Shown: piece after piece, positions 32,174 through 44,309 of the stretch | How the letters are laid out: each line of letters begins with the position of its first letter | Position numbering within the stretch: the stretch's first letter is position 1 | Source: Laburnicola sp. R22_1 | Lineage: Eukaryota; Ascomycota; Dothideomycetes; Pleosporales; Didymosphaeriaceae | DNA length: 64,000 nt | Assembly: GCA_014281115.1 (NCBI GenBank) | Contig: JACONQ010000019.1 | Location: 868,001 to 932,000, forward strand | Direction of reading: 5' to 3' | Position numbers and translations under genes: made by a program | The notes under the pieces: generated by a model | Databases searched by the model: none | Told to the model about the DNA's origin: nothing | The model's input: the letters and a program-made list of their open reading frames with translations, nothing else

Positions 32174-32964
32174 CTACTGTCTCGCTTTCGCTACTGGCAC
32201 CCACGGCGAGTACTTGTTCTTGACCCTGAGAAAGATTAGCACGCTTCAAGCTGGCGGCTGACCAAACATACGTGCTGTAAGGCTTGTAACCAGAGCGGCT
32301 CCACGTCAGCGTCGGACGGTGCTCCTTGGGCTCCCACACGCGCACTTGTCTCTGGAGGATGGGGTCCTCGCTGGGCGCTTTGTCGACCATGTACGACATC
32401 CAGGCGTGCCTGCTCTTATCAGATGCTGCTGGAGAGAGATGTTTCAGACTGGCAACCTACCACCCGGGCTCAATCTGAGAGCTGCAAATCATCAGCGTCA
32501 CACGCGAGAGGGGTCAGTCGCCGCTACTCACGGATCGTATTCCTGGTCCTTGTAATCCACCCATCGGGTCCTTACTGCACCGACTCATCAGTTGACTGAA
32601 CAAAATGTTCTGGATATCTACCAACGTACGTGGTAGCTCCTCGGCCAGGTTCTCATAGTATTTGTTCCCGTATCGATCTTGCCCCATCAACGTTCCGGCT
32701 TTGGTGTCACCTGCAGCCCGTCAGCTCCACATTGCTTTCCACCTCCTTTTAGACCAAGCATACCGATATTCTACAGTCCCGGGGGGCGGCGGTTAGCGGT
32801 AAGTGTGGCGGAGTAACGCGGGTGGAGGTGTACCTGGAGTTGGTGGCCATATTCCTGCGATAGAGGGTCAATTGGTGCTGCGAACTATATGGGAAGCTGC
32901 CTAGGGTACTCACCTTGAAGCCAATCCTGCGGAGGTTCCGCAACGTCCTGAGAATGGTCGACAT
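32174..32964 (-). CDS. NDUFA12: Complex I accessory subunit NDUFA12 (B17.2/N7BM)
   Basis: NDUFA12 is an accessory subunit of mitochondrial complex I at the matrix arm. Eight exons fit: 32964-32914, 32854-32834, 32770-32764, 32710-32630, 32574-32532, 32481-32461, 32409-32272 and 32225-32174, giving 137 residues. Every junction has GT/AG and matching phase. The protein reads MSTILRTLRNLRRIGFK, EYGHQLQ, NIG, then DTKAGTLMGQDRYGNKYYEN, RTRWVDYKDQEYDPSQIEPGW, HAWMSYMVDKAPSEDPI and YKPYSTVKNKYSPW, all family hallmarks. Exon 3 is only 7 nt and exons 2 and 6 are 21 nt each. Intron density this high is unusual for the window. It is divergent from PGS1. Confidence 0.9.
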
Positions 32965-33122
32965 TGCGGCGGGGTTGTGGAGTGGAAGGTCGCAGCTGTC
33001 TCGCGCTTCAAGACGTCGGCTTGGCACCTCTGTACAGAAGCAGCTTAGCTCAAGGAGTGCAACATCAAAACTCCAAGAAACACACTGCAAACTAGAGGAA
33101 CTGCTGCACCTCTGATCGCATT
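32965..33122. promoter_or_regulatory. Shared divergent promoter NDUFA12 / PGS1
   Basis: Only 158 bp separate the start codons of two nuclear genes for mitochondrial proteins. Co-regulation is plausible (inference). I see no clear TATA box. Confidence 0.55.
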
Positions 33123-34920
33123 ATGATAATACGGAACTTGTTGAGAGTACAAGGCTCTCGAATTGCTGTGCGACGCAGCATACCCACAAGGGCCCGGCCA
33201 TCTCAATGTGCGCGGAGGTATTCGACAGCGAACGCCCCTTCCATGGCTTCTTCAGCGCCGCAATCCCAAGCTTCAATGCTTGCTACTATAACCACCGATC
33301 TGGACAAGATAGCACCCAGATTCGAGATACAGCCTGAGCAGATACAAATACTGAAAACCCCTACTGAGTTTTACGAGACACTAAAGGTTGGTCAATTTCA
33401 CGTGTTCTTCCCTTGCTCCTTGTCTTTTTTTCCAAACCCTTTCCAATTGTCTCCAGCTCGACGAGAAAACATACATTTTGCTCTTTTCGTTTTAGTAGTT
33501 TCATGTAAATTTTTCTTCTAGAGCTGAAGCTACTCGCAAATATCAGTTCTAACACCCTCAGGATAAAATCTCAAAAGCTCAGTCCCGCATCTACCTCAGC
33601 ACCCTGTACATCGGCAAAACCGAACACGATTTCATCGCCACCATCCGCACAGCCCTTCAGAATAATCCCAACCTCCACGTCTCCTTTCTGACAGATGCCC
33701 TCCGCGGAACCAGAGAAACCCCAAACGCATCATGCGCCTCCCTGCTCGCCCCCCTCATCGCCGAGTTCGGCCCAAGAGTAGAAGTGCGCATGTTCCACAC
33801 ACCCAATCTGACCGGCCTGCGCAAGAAGATTGTGCCGAACCGAATTAATGAGGGCTGGGGCTTGCAGCACATGAAGCTATACGGCGTCGACGATGAGGTG
33901 ATTATGAGCGGCGCGAACCTGAGCTCGGATTACTTTACCAATCGCCAGGACCGGTACCATCTGTTGAGCAATGCGCGACTAGCAGATTACTTCTCCAAAA
34001 TTCATGCCGGAGTGTGCGATCTATCGTTCGATATCCAACCCTCCAACACAGAAGCCGGATATACCATGTCCTGGCCACCCAACAACCCCGCGCCATCCCC
34101 CCTATCCTCAGCCTCCGAGTTCAAAAAATCAGCATCCAAACACCTCAGCCACCTCCTCACGCCGTCCAACTCCCCCGCCCCACTAAACCAAGCATCAAAC
34201 ACAACCATCTACCCCGTCCTCTCTCTCGTCCCCTTGCTCAACACCTCCACCGAACTCCCCGCCCTAACCACAATCCTGACTTCCCTCGCCAAACCACCCT
34301 TCCACCCCTGCACATGGACCTTCACAGCAGGCTACTTCAACATGACGCCCACCTTCCGCCGCATGCTGCTCCGCACGCGGCCCGCCTCCGGCACCGTCCT
34401 CACCGCGCACCCCTTCGCCAACGGCTTCTACGGCAGCAAAGGCGTAAGCGGCATGCTCCCAGACGCATACACGCACCTCTCCAAGATGTTCCTGCGAAAA
34501 GTGAAATACGAACGCCTCTCCGACTCCATCCAGCTGAAAGAGTGGCAGCGCGGAAAAGTTAATGAAGAGGGAGGCTGGACGTACCACGCCAAAGGACTGT
34601 GGGTCACCTTTCCCTCCGCACAATCTTCTACACCCGAATCAAAACCCAAGACGCCCCCCGAGAGAGACGAAGATCCCAGCCTGACCGTCGTCGGGTCCTC
34701 GAATTACACCAAGCGCTCTTATGAGTTGGATCTCGAGGCTAACGTCATAATCGCCACTTCTGATCCTGGTCTGAGGAGGAGACTAGGCGAGGAGGTCAAG
34801 TGGTTAGGCGAGCACGCAACGCAAGTGGATGAGAGCGAGTTTGAGAAGCCAGAGCGCAAAGTCAGCGTCAGTGTACGGTTATCCATGTGGCTTGTTCGCG
34901 TACTGGGCGGAGCTTTGTAG
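33123..34920 (+). CDS. PGS1: Phosphatidylglycerophosphate synthase
   Basis: Pgs1 joins CDP-diacylglycerol and glycerol-3-phosphate to make phosphatidylglycerophosphate, the first committed step to cardiolipin, at the inner mitochondrial membrane. Exons are 33123-33386 and 33562-34920 (540 residues). The N-terminus is basic and Ser-rich (RIAVRRSIPTRARPSQ), a mitochondrial presequence. Two phospholipase-D motifs are visible: HMKLYGVDD near 191 and HAKGLW near 430, the second followed by VVGSSNYTKRSYELDLE. The intron is 175 bp with a GTTGGT donor, somewhat long and atypical. A Ser/Pro/Asn-rich linker lies between the two halves. Confidence 0.94.
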
Positions 34921-35277
34921 AATACATGTCTGGATTGAGAACGCGTAGGCAGCGTCTTGTATAATACCATCTAACCCTTTGTAATATACATTATGCCCGG
35001 GCTTAACGAACCCACGTGTCATCCGTTCAATATCGCAAGTTTCAAGTAAATTAACCATTACACATTGATTAAAGCTAATTGGCATTGAATAGACTACATA
35101 TAAAAGGGTATCAAAATTCCGAAAGACAAGCCAGGGGATGGCTCACGCCCTCCTTTTTCTATATCCAATGCGCCAGAAAATCAAGAAAGATGGCCAGAAA
35201 GGTTCAGGACCACGGCCAAATAGATCCACGGTAGATTTCCAAAGAAAAAGAGCAAGGTAGATGCCCAGGGAGGCAAG
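34921..35277. other. Short convergent spacer PGS1 / SMP3
   Basis: These 357 bp hold the 3' flanks of two convergent genes. I see no gene. Confidence 0.5.
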
Positions 35278-37037
35278 CTACTGCGGCTTTGCCCAGCAGT
35301 TTCTCGTCACGCGCCAGACCACCAGGCCACGATCTCCAACCACACGCCCCATGGTCTTCCAGAAACCGTCTTCTGGAATGTCCATGTCGTCCAAATTAAG
35401 ATGCCGTCTGTAGCTCCAGACTTCCTCCAAAGCCATGTCCTCGCGCTTAGCGGGGTCTTGGTACGGGTGGAGGAAGTGTGCCGAACGAGGTGCGATGAGG
35501 TATACTGACCCTCTGCCTTCAAGCTTTGGGGGCTTGCGCGTGCGGCAGGTCGGTAGAGCAGCGCTAACTTCTTCCAGCATCTTATCGCCGCGCATGCCCA
35601 TTAGGTCGATCGTTTTCAGTTCCTCATTCTTGCCATTCAGTAGCCAGATAGGAGGACTGTATGTTTTCCACCAGAAAGCATGTGTGACCGTCTCATTTGT
35701 CCTCGCAATGTGCATCTGCACAGGTACAATGCCACCCTGGTGGTATATGCCCATAAACACACCCAGAACGACATTGAATAGTACCCATGCCGAGACCCAA
35801 AACTTCGTCTGCACTCTCGGAAGCGACACTGAAGCGAGTATCAAGGGGACGGCGGGGAGTAGGAAGCGTGCTTCCTGGTGAGGAAAGATGCTGAGGAGCG
35901 CGATACCGGAAAGCGCAGAGCCGAGGGCGAAGGCTGTACGATCGACGGCGCCAGGAGCGTACAGAGCTTTGAAGAGGGCGTTGACCCGGGAGCGGGGGAG
36001 GAGGAAAAAGAGTGCAGTGGCCGGACCGAGCAGCTGGGGAAGGTTGACGAGGAAATGCTGATAACGAGGGTGGAGGCCATGTTGGGCGAGGTTCGCAGAG
36101 TCGGAGTTGTATAGGAAATTATTGAGTGGGGTGATGACCGGATTACGGAAGAGGCTCGAGAAGGTGAATTCTCCCGGGGTATAGAATGCTGTGTCGACGC
36201 TGACCGCTATAAACGCTGTCAAGAGGGCGAAGAGGCAAATAAAGACGAGTGAGAAGGGTCTGTGAAGGTCAGCAAAGATTGAATGCGGCACGGCAGCGAC
36301 GACTGACTTTCTCGAGATATGAGGCAGCAGGCTAAAAGAAGGTACGAGCAGGAAGGCGGGAAAGGTGATGCGGTTGAAGGTGCCTGCGACTATGAAGAAG
36401 CCCAGGAGCGAGGAAGCTAAAACGCCGGATCGTTTCTGCGGGGGGTCGTTGTTAGCTGCATGTGCAGATGTCCGAGGTTAGAACGTACCTTGTCCTCGAC
36501 GATGCGCCTGATCAGCACCAAGCTCCAGCTCACAGCCAACGTCTCCAGACTATTCGAGAAGGTGTGCGTCTGGAAGGTCCACGTCACATACGACGAAGCG
36601 GTCAGTAGCAGCGCGACGCGGCGGGCGCGCGGCGACTGCACCAGCTCCTGGATTGCCCAGTCCTCGAGCACGACGCTCAGCGAAAGCATCAACACGCGCA
36701 ACGTCCAGTACACGACTGACGGCGAGACCTCCCCATACCCGAAGCCCTCCCAGAGCCAGCGCAGCATGTACATGGGCCAACCGTAGGCAAGCCATAGCGG
36801 AAAGGTGCTGCGGATGGGATGCGCCGACGTGAACTCCCACGTTTCGTGCACCGGGTACGAGAAGACGCGACCTGGGCGTCAAGATCAGCTACCCTCTGCG
36901 GATCGCTCGTGTAGAAGACGGGCCATACCTGCAACGACCTCTGGGCCCTGGAAGTTCTCGTCCGGGTGTAGATAGCTGGGCGACAGGGCAAAGTAGATGC
37001 GCACCAGAATCAGCAGGAAGTAGGTCCTGCGCCACAT
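35278..37037 (-). CDS. SMP3: GPI mannosyltransferase 4 (Smp3/PIG-Z)
   Basis: Smp3 adds the fourth mannose to the GPI anchor precursor in the ER lumen, using dolichol-phosphate mannose. In yeast this step is essential. Exons are 37037-36929, 36871-36489 and 36435-35278, giving 549 residues (yeast 516). The luminal signature [10 protein letters not shown] at 24-33, [55 protein letters not shown] and HQEARFL match Smp3 rather than Gpi10 or the Alg enzymes. Many hydrophobic segments fit a multi-spanning protein. Introns are 57 and 53 bp. GPI7, another enzyme of the pathway, lies 12 kb away. Confidence 0.94.
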
Positions 37038-38247
37038 GGTGCCTATGGATGGAGGCCGTCGTGCGATGTGTAGGGTGCGCGCGGGGACATGTCTGTTCGT
37101 CGCCGGCGTCTTCTGTGTTGCGGCCAGCGAGCTTTATGACCAGATGGCAAGGTAAGCGTGATCAAATGGATGGTGCTAGGATAGGGGGAGGGGGGAGGGG
37201 GGAGGCAAAATGACCCGATACACAACACGTTAGCTTCTGGATGGATGTACGCTTTTTTAAACTCTACATGTTGGAACGTATCATACTCGCGAATAGAGGC
37301 CATCTGTCAGACAGACGGTTTGGGGAGATGGCATGCATGCATATAGCCGCAAACGAGTCGGTCTTGTATAATTGCCCGATGCGGACGGAGATGGCTGACT
37401 CAGCCCGCATTGTATGGTCACGTGTCGAGTCGCGAGCCCTGGAGCAGCCCTGGAGCTGTGCTGACCCCGCCACTGCCCAGGTGTACATGTACAGGGGACG
37501 GTTATCACATCTACTCGGAACCAAATTTCTCTAGAGTATGCTCAGGATGCATAATGCTGAAGACGACTGCATCACCAGCGGATGAAGAAGAGCTCCTGCA
37601 ACTTGTCCACCTTGAAAAATGTCCTCGTCACCGCTTCCATGGATTCATCCATGTCGAATGCGCAGTTTGGTCTGCGCCGCTCAAAAGTCCGGGACACTCT
37701 GTCCCTTACATTTCGTATCCCGACCGGGCAATCAGCACAGAGTGCATTTTGTGTGAAACCACAGAATCGCTTGGAGTTCTCGCAGGTTCCACGGTTTGGT
37801 GCAGTAGCCCATGATTGATTGATGCGGGGGACGAGTCACCGTTTGCTCGCCCACTTGGTATGACAAGCGCACAAATGCAGGACGTGAGAGCTCCTCTGTG
37901 AAGTACCAGCTTTGAAGGCACGTGTGTGAAGAATGCGGAAAGCGGTTGCCGCTTGAACAAAGAATTCGAAGCCGCAGCCTTGAGAGGTCCGCGCTTTGCC
38001 TATTTAGGTGGTGGTAGCCTTGACCCCATCCCGGCCGCAGTCACCTTTCCGCCTTTCACCCACCACCGCGCAAACAGTGGCAGAGCCTCCGCTGCATATA
38101 TAAACTCCCCGCCGCCGCCCTGCACCACTCTGCACATATCCTCAACCCACTCTCGCCTTGAGCATCACCCAGCCTGTTCAACGCTCTACTTTCTCGACCC
38201 CGCTCCAGCTTACCACCAACCCACACGACCGACACACGACAAGCACC
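37038..38247. other. Intergenic spacer SMP3 / SKP1
   Basis: About 1.2 kb between divergent genes. It has a G-rich tract near 37187-37205 and promoter-like pyrimidine-rich sequence before SKP1, including ATATATAAA near 38096. I support no gene. Confidence 0.5.
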
Positions 38248-38868
38248 ATGTCCAACCCCACTGCTGCCGACACCAAGAATGTCGTGAAGCTGATCACTTC
38301 TGACAACGCCGAACTCCCAGTCGATCGCGAGGTCGCCGAGCGGTCCATCCTCATCAAGAACTTGTTGGAGGATCTCGGCAACGAACACGACGAGCCCATT
38401 CCGATTCCCAACGTATGTACCCTTCACCTTTCGCGTTGCTGCTAGCAGGCACTAATAAGTGCACAGGTAAATGAGGCCGTCATGAAGAAGGTTCTCGAGT
38501 GGTGCGAGCATCACCGCAAAGACCCCCCCGCCTCCCAAGATGACGACTCCGACTCGCGCAAGAAGTCGACCGACATTGAGGAGTGGGACCAAAAGTTCAT
38601 GCAGGTGGACCAAGAGATGCTCTTCGAGATCATCCTCGTACGTATCAGTCCTATATTCATGACCACACGGCAGACGCTAACTCCCTCACAGGCGGCCAAC
38701 TACCTGGACATCAAGGCTCTCCTCGACGTCGGCTGCAAGACGGTCGCCAACATGATCAAGGGCAAGTCTCCCGACGAGATCCGGAAGACATTCAACATCC
38801 AGAATGACTTCACCCCCGAAGAGGAGGACCAGATCCGCCGCGAGAACGAGTGGGCCGAGGATCGCTAA
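38248..38868 (+). CDS. SKP1: SCF ubiquitin ligase adaptor Skp1
   Basis: Skp1 links F-box proteins to the cullin in SCF ligases, and also takes part in kinetochore and other complexes. Exons are 38248-38412, 38467-38637 and 38692-38868, giving 170 residues. The POZ fold ([21 protein letters not shown]), the acidic loop after [11 protein letters not shown], and the F-box-binding C-terminal helices ([43 protein letters not shown], ending NEWAEDR) are all in place. Introns are 54 bp each with GTATGT and GTACGT donors. It completes an SCF set with CDC34 and RBX1. Confidence 0.96.
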
Positions 38869-40127
38869 AGCGGACTCCCCCACCGATCCCGCATCCCTAG
38901 CAGAATTCTTCCGACCCAACGCCCCGGTCTTCTCACGGTATTCTTTCCAATCGGCTTCACGACAATGAAAAACGGTTTTCATATGACAACATAGCCGGTG
39001 TTTGGGGTTTCTTAGTTTGCTTTTCCCGTTCTTTTCCCGGCTTGGCTTCTACATCCGTGGCATTCGCTGCATGGCGCCCGGGTTCCGTGAAAGGTTGGCT
39101 TGACAGCAAGGGTTCACAGGGTCTTCAGTTTTCATGGTCTTAGAGGTAGCCGACCACAAGAAATGAAGCATTCCAATTCCATTCGTGCGATCCTCACTCA
39201 TTTACACGTGTCGCATAGGTCCAGCGAAGGTCCAGCGTCGGCGAAGAGTATTTGAACACATTGCCAGTAATAAGTCGTCGCTATCAAACTCTGACGAACA
39301 GTAACGAGTCGCATGTACTCAGCAGCATGTACGTGAATACGGTCTTGTTACTGACACGTGTACGGCTATGGTGCACCCAGCTGGTATCCTGTGATTGATG
39401 ACTATCCATGGATCACGATGGAGGCGTCTGCTTACCACGGCCCGCTGACATGCCTCATCGGCGAGACAGCCCACGTAGAACACATACGCATCTTTGGGAT
39501 AACCTTGATGGATAGGGTTAAACACATGCAACGCCAACATTGAGAAGCACGTTGTCAAGCGGCAAGGTTGAAGCAACACGGGACCCCGTCGACTGATATA
39601 CTCTGGCAGTTCCTCATGTTCTCGCACCTCCCATCTGGAAGAGAAACATCGCAGACCTTTTGGTATACGGTACAACGCTGTAAGGGAAAGCTGTGGGTGT
39701 GCTGAAAACGCATTGAAAAAAGGTAAAGCAGCGAGACAGGTTGGGGACCCGTCTGTTCGCTAGCACGTGCAAATCGGCCCCTCATGCCGATGAGGTAGTC
39801 GATTACGGTGTACCGTACCATGGTCCACGGATACCAAAGTTGAAGACATCCCACACCTCCCATATTCCATTCCAAAAGCAGCATCTTTTCTCCTTAACAT
39901 TCAGTAGGTACTGTATAGAGAGAGTTTCTCTAGAAACGCACCATTTCCCAAAGCAGCATGCATCTTGAATCCGTAACATTGAGCAGAGTAGAGTTTCTCT
40001 CTGAAAACAGGCTATTCCCTACATCTACAATAACATCTTGACTTTTCATACCACGCTGAGCGCCATTAACGTCCAGTGCTAGACAGATACCTCCATAATG
40101 GCCAAAACGCACAACACAACACACCCT
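38869..40127. other. Intergenic spacer with repeat copy C
   Basis: About 1.26 kb after SKP1. It holds repeat copy C (39637-39814) and the 3' flank of PDX1. I support no gene. Confidence 0.5.
39637..39814 (+). repeat. Dispersed repeat family R1, copy C (longest)
   Basis: At about 178 bp this is one of the two longest copies. The left part is nearly identical to copy B. The right part (GTGCAAATCGGCCCCT through ATTACGGTGTACC) is shared with copy D. Both ends carry related ACGGTACA-type sequence in opposite sense, a possible degenerate terminal inverted repeat. Confidence 0.7.
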
Positions 40128-41226
40128 TTACCACCCCCTCTTGGCCAACCTCTCGCTCTCACTCATAGCCCCCGTATTAATACCCACCATAGCCTCTCCC
40201 AGATTCATCGACACCTCCATCAGCACCTTTGGGTCCTTGTAATGGGTCACAGCCTGCACAATAGCCTTCGCCCTCTTCGCCGCATCGCCCGACTTGAAGA
40301 TGCCACTTCCCACAAACACACCATCGCACCCAAGCTGCATCATAAGCGCCGCATCCGCAGGCGTCGCCACACCGCCTGCAGCGAAGTTGACGACAGGCAG
40401 ACGACCCAGCTTTGCCGTCTCCTTCAGCAGCGAATACTCGACGCCCAGGTCCTTCGCGTAGACGCGGAGCTCCTCCTCCGACATGTTCTTCGCGCGGGCA
40501 ATCTCCGAGTTGACGGTGCGCATGTGGCGGACGGCCTCGATGACGTCGCCGGTGCCGGCTTCGCCTTTTGTGCGGATCATGGCGGCGCCTTCCGAGATGC
40601 GGCGGAGGGCTTCGCCGAGGCCGCGGCAGCCGCAGACAAAGGGGATGCGGAAGGGGTGCTTGGCGACGTGGTGGACGGCATCGGCGGGGGTGAGGACTTC
40701 GGATTCGTCGATGTAGTCTACACCAAGGGCTTCGAGGATCTAGTGAGGCCAGGGATTAGCGCTTGTGTAGAGGGGAGGAAGAACGACTGATGGCGTGGAC
40801 AACCTGAAGAGATAACGTACCTGGCACTCGACAAAGTGTCCGATTCGCGCCTTCGCCATGACGGGTATGGTGACGGTGTCCATGATCTCCTTGATCATCT
40901 GGGGGTCGCTCATGCGTGCTACGCCGCCCTGGGCTCGAATGTCTGCAGGGACGCGCTCGAGAGCCATGACGGCAGATGCGCCGGCTTCCTCTGCTATGCG
41001 TGCCTGGCGACATGGTCAGTTTTGTGCCCCAGCCGTGTTCGCATATCTATAAGCTCCAATGGCTTGCCACTTGTTGGAGTGGGTACCGGTGGCGTACCTG
41101 CTCAGCGTTCACAACATCCATGATGACACCACCCTTCAGCATCCTCGCCAGTCCCGCCTTAACCGCGAAGTTATTCTCGCCATCCTGTGCATCGTGGCCG
41201 TTCGCCGTGGGCAGTTCAGTTGCCAT
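40128..41226 (-). CDS. PDX1: Pyridoxal 5'-phosphate synthase, Pdx1/Snz subunit
   Basis: Pdx1 makes vitamin B6 (PLP) from ribose 5-phosphate, glyceraldehyde 3-phosphate and ammonia supplied by Pdx2. Exons are 41226-41098, 41003-40821 and 40739-40128, giving 307 residues, the usual length. The beta/alpha barrel motifs are intact: [44 protein letters not shown] with the first catalytic lysine, and [10 protein letters not shown] with the second. The end ([13 protein letters not shown]) matches fungal PyroA. Introns are 94 and 81 bp. No PDX2 is seen in the window. Confidence 0.95.
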
Positions 41227-41587
41227 TGCGTCTGTATTAGTGACTGTCTCGGTTTTTCGGCGGAGTGTAAGTGGCGGAAAGAGTCTTTGTCTAGCAGACA
41301 AAGGTGAGTCGAAGGGGAGAGAATTTGAAGAGAGAAGGAGAGGCAACAAGTCTATGCAAATATAGACAGAGAAGAAAACCCAGCTAAGGGTTGTGAGTCA
41401 GGAAAATGGACAGTCAGCTTGAGACCAACTGCAGAAAAAAGAAGCGGGATGCATTGACAGAGGCGAGGCCGCGAGGCCGCGTGAACGGCGCGGGGAAAGC
41501 CCAAAATGTCCGTGAGTAGCCGTGCGCCTCGGATTGCCCCTCCAACCCCAATTAGGCCACAAGTACATTGCGAGCTGTTGGCACCGC

Positions 41588-41757
41588 CATGAAAGAATTC
41601 GTGTCCGATGCTAAGATGCTCCTAAAGTTAACATAGCTACCTTTCTTTTATATAAAGAGTTACTTCTAGCGATATTAACTAAACTATAAATGTGTTTTGT
41701 ATGCTGTATTCTTGGCTGTCTAGGTAGGTCTTAGCATCGGACACGAATTATTTCATG
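41588..41757. mobile_element. MITE-like element, 29-bp terminal inverted repeats
   Basis: The 170-bp unit has 29-bp arms (41588-41616 and 41729-41757) that match inverted with one mismatch and contain AATTCGTGTCCGATGCTAAG. The outermost CATG on each side is palindromic and could be a 4-bp target duplication. The interior is AT-rich with no coding capacity. It lies in the otherwise empty 41227-42165 spacer between the PDX1 start and the aminopeptidase stop. Confidence 0.8.
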
Positions 41758-42165
41758 GGGGTGTTGGACAGCGCCCAATGACACTTGAAATGGCTATACT
41801 GCTACTAGTACCTGCATGGTAGTTGGAGCTAATGGCTAAAAGAATAGCCAGGACTACCTACCTACGTAAACAGTCGCAATTAGCACTGTAATCATATGAT
41901 TGCACGAGTCCCGGGTCCGAACAACGAGTTGCTACGATTTGAATACCTGTACAGAGGGTATCATGGAGGCTGATGAAATATTTACGAATCGCGAAATCAG
42001 AGAGAGCAGAACGCCGAACTTCATGCACGCTTAGCAGTGAGCCGCGGAATGCCGAGAGTATGCCAATTCTAAGCCAATGCCCACTTTGAGCAGGAGCAAC
42101 CGAGATGCGAGAAAGACGCCCCAAGCGCTATGCGTAAGTGGCCCCATTGAAGAGTGTCGTTGTCA

Positions 42166-44309
42166 TCAATAGGGCGCGGTCTCGCGCGTAAGCCATGCGA
42201 GTGTCAGGGAATCTTTCTCAAAGAACTTGCTAGTCTTGTCGAAAACCTCCTGGTGGTACTCGTTGATGAACTTCTTCTCGTCTTCAGTCAACAAGTTCAA
42301 ATCGACAAGCTTCCTGCAGTGCGGAGTCATTGTGACTCGCTCGAAGCCAAGATATGGCTTGTCGCCGAACTTGTGCCTCGTTCCCACCTCCTTGACCATG
42401 ATCATGTTTTCGATGCGGATACCGAATTTGCCGTCCTCGTAGTAGCCAGGCTCGTCTGATACTACGTTGCCGACTGCTAGAGAGACTTCGGAGTATTGCA
42501 CGCGAGTGCCAATGCCAATCGGACCCTCGTGTACGTTTAAGAACGACCCAACGCCGTGGCCGGTGCCGTGGCGATAGTCGAGCCCTTCGGCCCACAAGAA
42601 CTGCCTGGCCAAAGCGTCGAGAGCGAAACCAGTTGTGCCTTTGGGGAACTTTATTCGCTCGAGCGCGATATTGCCCTTCAGTACAAGTGTATAGGCTGTC
42701 TTCTCGGTTTCCGTGGGCTCGCCAAAATGCATCGTTCGGGTGGTGTCGGTCGTACCATCCCGGTACTGCCCGCCAGAGTCGCAAAGGTAGATGGCTTTGG
42801 GATCTATCACAGAACAAATGCCCTTCTCTGGTTTGTAGTGAATTACCGCTGCATTCGCTCCCGTCGACGATATAGTGTCAAAGGACAAGCCCATGAAGAG
42901 ATCATGCTTCGCTCGAATAGACTCGAGTTTGTCGGCAGCATCTACTTCGTCCAGTGAGGCCTTCTTGTTGATTAGCTGGTCTTCCAACCAGGCAAAATAT
43001 TCCGACAATGCTGCGCCGTCGCGAATGTGGCACTGTCGCATGCCCTCGAGCTCGGTCTCGTTCTTGACAGCTTTTGCGTCCCCAATAGGGCTGCGGACTT
43101 CATCCACACGCTCCTCGCCGCCAAGAGCCTTGCTCAACGCCCAAGATGCTCGGTTCGACGTCAAGAACTTCTTCTTTTCCGTTGTCTCCTCGGTCGACTC
43201 GAAAGCTTCAGCGCTGAGAGCGGCAACGTCATCAAAAATGGCATGGTATGGCCTAATCGTTACCTTGTCGCCTAAATGCTCTTTTGCTTCCGGGGTCAGC
43301 TTGCTTTCGTCGACGTACAGGGTGGCTTTTGTCGGCGTGACGACGGCGTACGAGAAGAAGACTGGGTTGTAGGGAATACTGCAAATAATCAGCTCAAAGG
43401 ACGCTCAACAGGAAAAGGCCAACATACTCGTTGCCGCGTAAGTTGTACAGCCAAGCGATCTCGTCCAGCATGGATGCGACAAAGCCCAGGCTTTTTCTCT
43501 TCTCCAGTTCCTTTCTGATATCCTCGATCTTGTCGTCGAAGCTTTTGCCCGAGTACTGCAGCGGGTGCACGATGACCTTCTCGCTCGGTCGTGACGGCCT
43601 CTCCTTGCCCCAGACCAAGTCAATCAGGTTCTCGCTCACGGCCTTGTACTCCCCGCCCTTCTTCTTGATCTTGTCCGCGAGCTTGCGTGCGTCGGCTGCC
43701 GTGACCACGGTTGGGTCGACGCCCACCACCTTGCCGCCGGCGACCTGATCCGCGGTCCATTCCTGGATCGTGGGCACGTCCTGTAGTCCTTGCTTGAGCA
43801 GCTCCCAGTTGCCGTCGAGCTGCTTCTCTGCCTGGTTGAAGTAGCGGCCATCGGTCGAAAGAGCGGCCTTCTCGTGCGTGATGACGGCGTAGCCGGCGGA
43901 GCCCGAAAAGCCGCTTATGTATGCTGGTCTGTCTCAGTATGTGCGTGGAGGGGGCGATGGCGGGGTCTCAGACCGCGGCGGGCATCACAGGGCGCAATGT
44001 ACTCGCTCTGATGGCTGTCCTCGGACGGCACCACTGCTGGCTGTTAGCCGCTTGTCGCCATGCCATTGAGCAGGCCACTGCACTGTAGACGTCTATCTGC
44101 TGCTCCTTCATGAGCTTGCGCAGCTCGGCGAGCCGCTCCGTGGTGTGGACCTTTTCCATCTCGAGCAAGCGGCGGACGGGGGACGACGCGTGGAAGGGTC
44201 TGGCGGAGAGGGAGGGCAGACGTCTGGCCACAACATGGGCTGCGGGCGTCGCGTGCGGGCGCAGGCAGAAGCGCGGGGACAGCATGGGTGGCTTCTTCCC
44301 GAATCCCAT
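42166..44309 (-). CDS. AMPP: Xaa-Pro aminopeptidase P
   Basis: This metallopeptidase (M24B, two Mn2+) removes N-terminal residues next to proline. Exons are 44309-44084, 44033-43974, 43923-43428 and 43378-42166, giving 664 residues. It shows the three-domain AMPP form: two creatinase-like N-terminal domains ([29 protein letters not shown]) and the pita-bread catalytic domain with the metal ligands in [24 protein letters not shown], the IRIEN region and GFERVTM. The first 50 residues are Arg/Ala/Pro-rich and basic, resembling a mitochondrial presequence, and an internal Met ([10 protein letters not shown], about 51) starts the usual cytosolic form. Dual targeting by alternative starts is possible (inference). 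Confidence 0.93.

Noticed and set aside
41880..41960. Possible tRNA (GGTCCGAAC resembling a T-loop)
   Set aside because: No matching acceptor stem, D-loop or anticodon arm could be folded around it.
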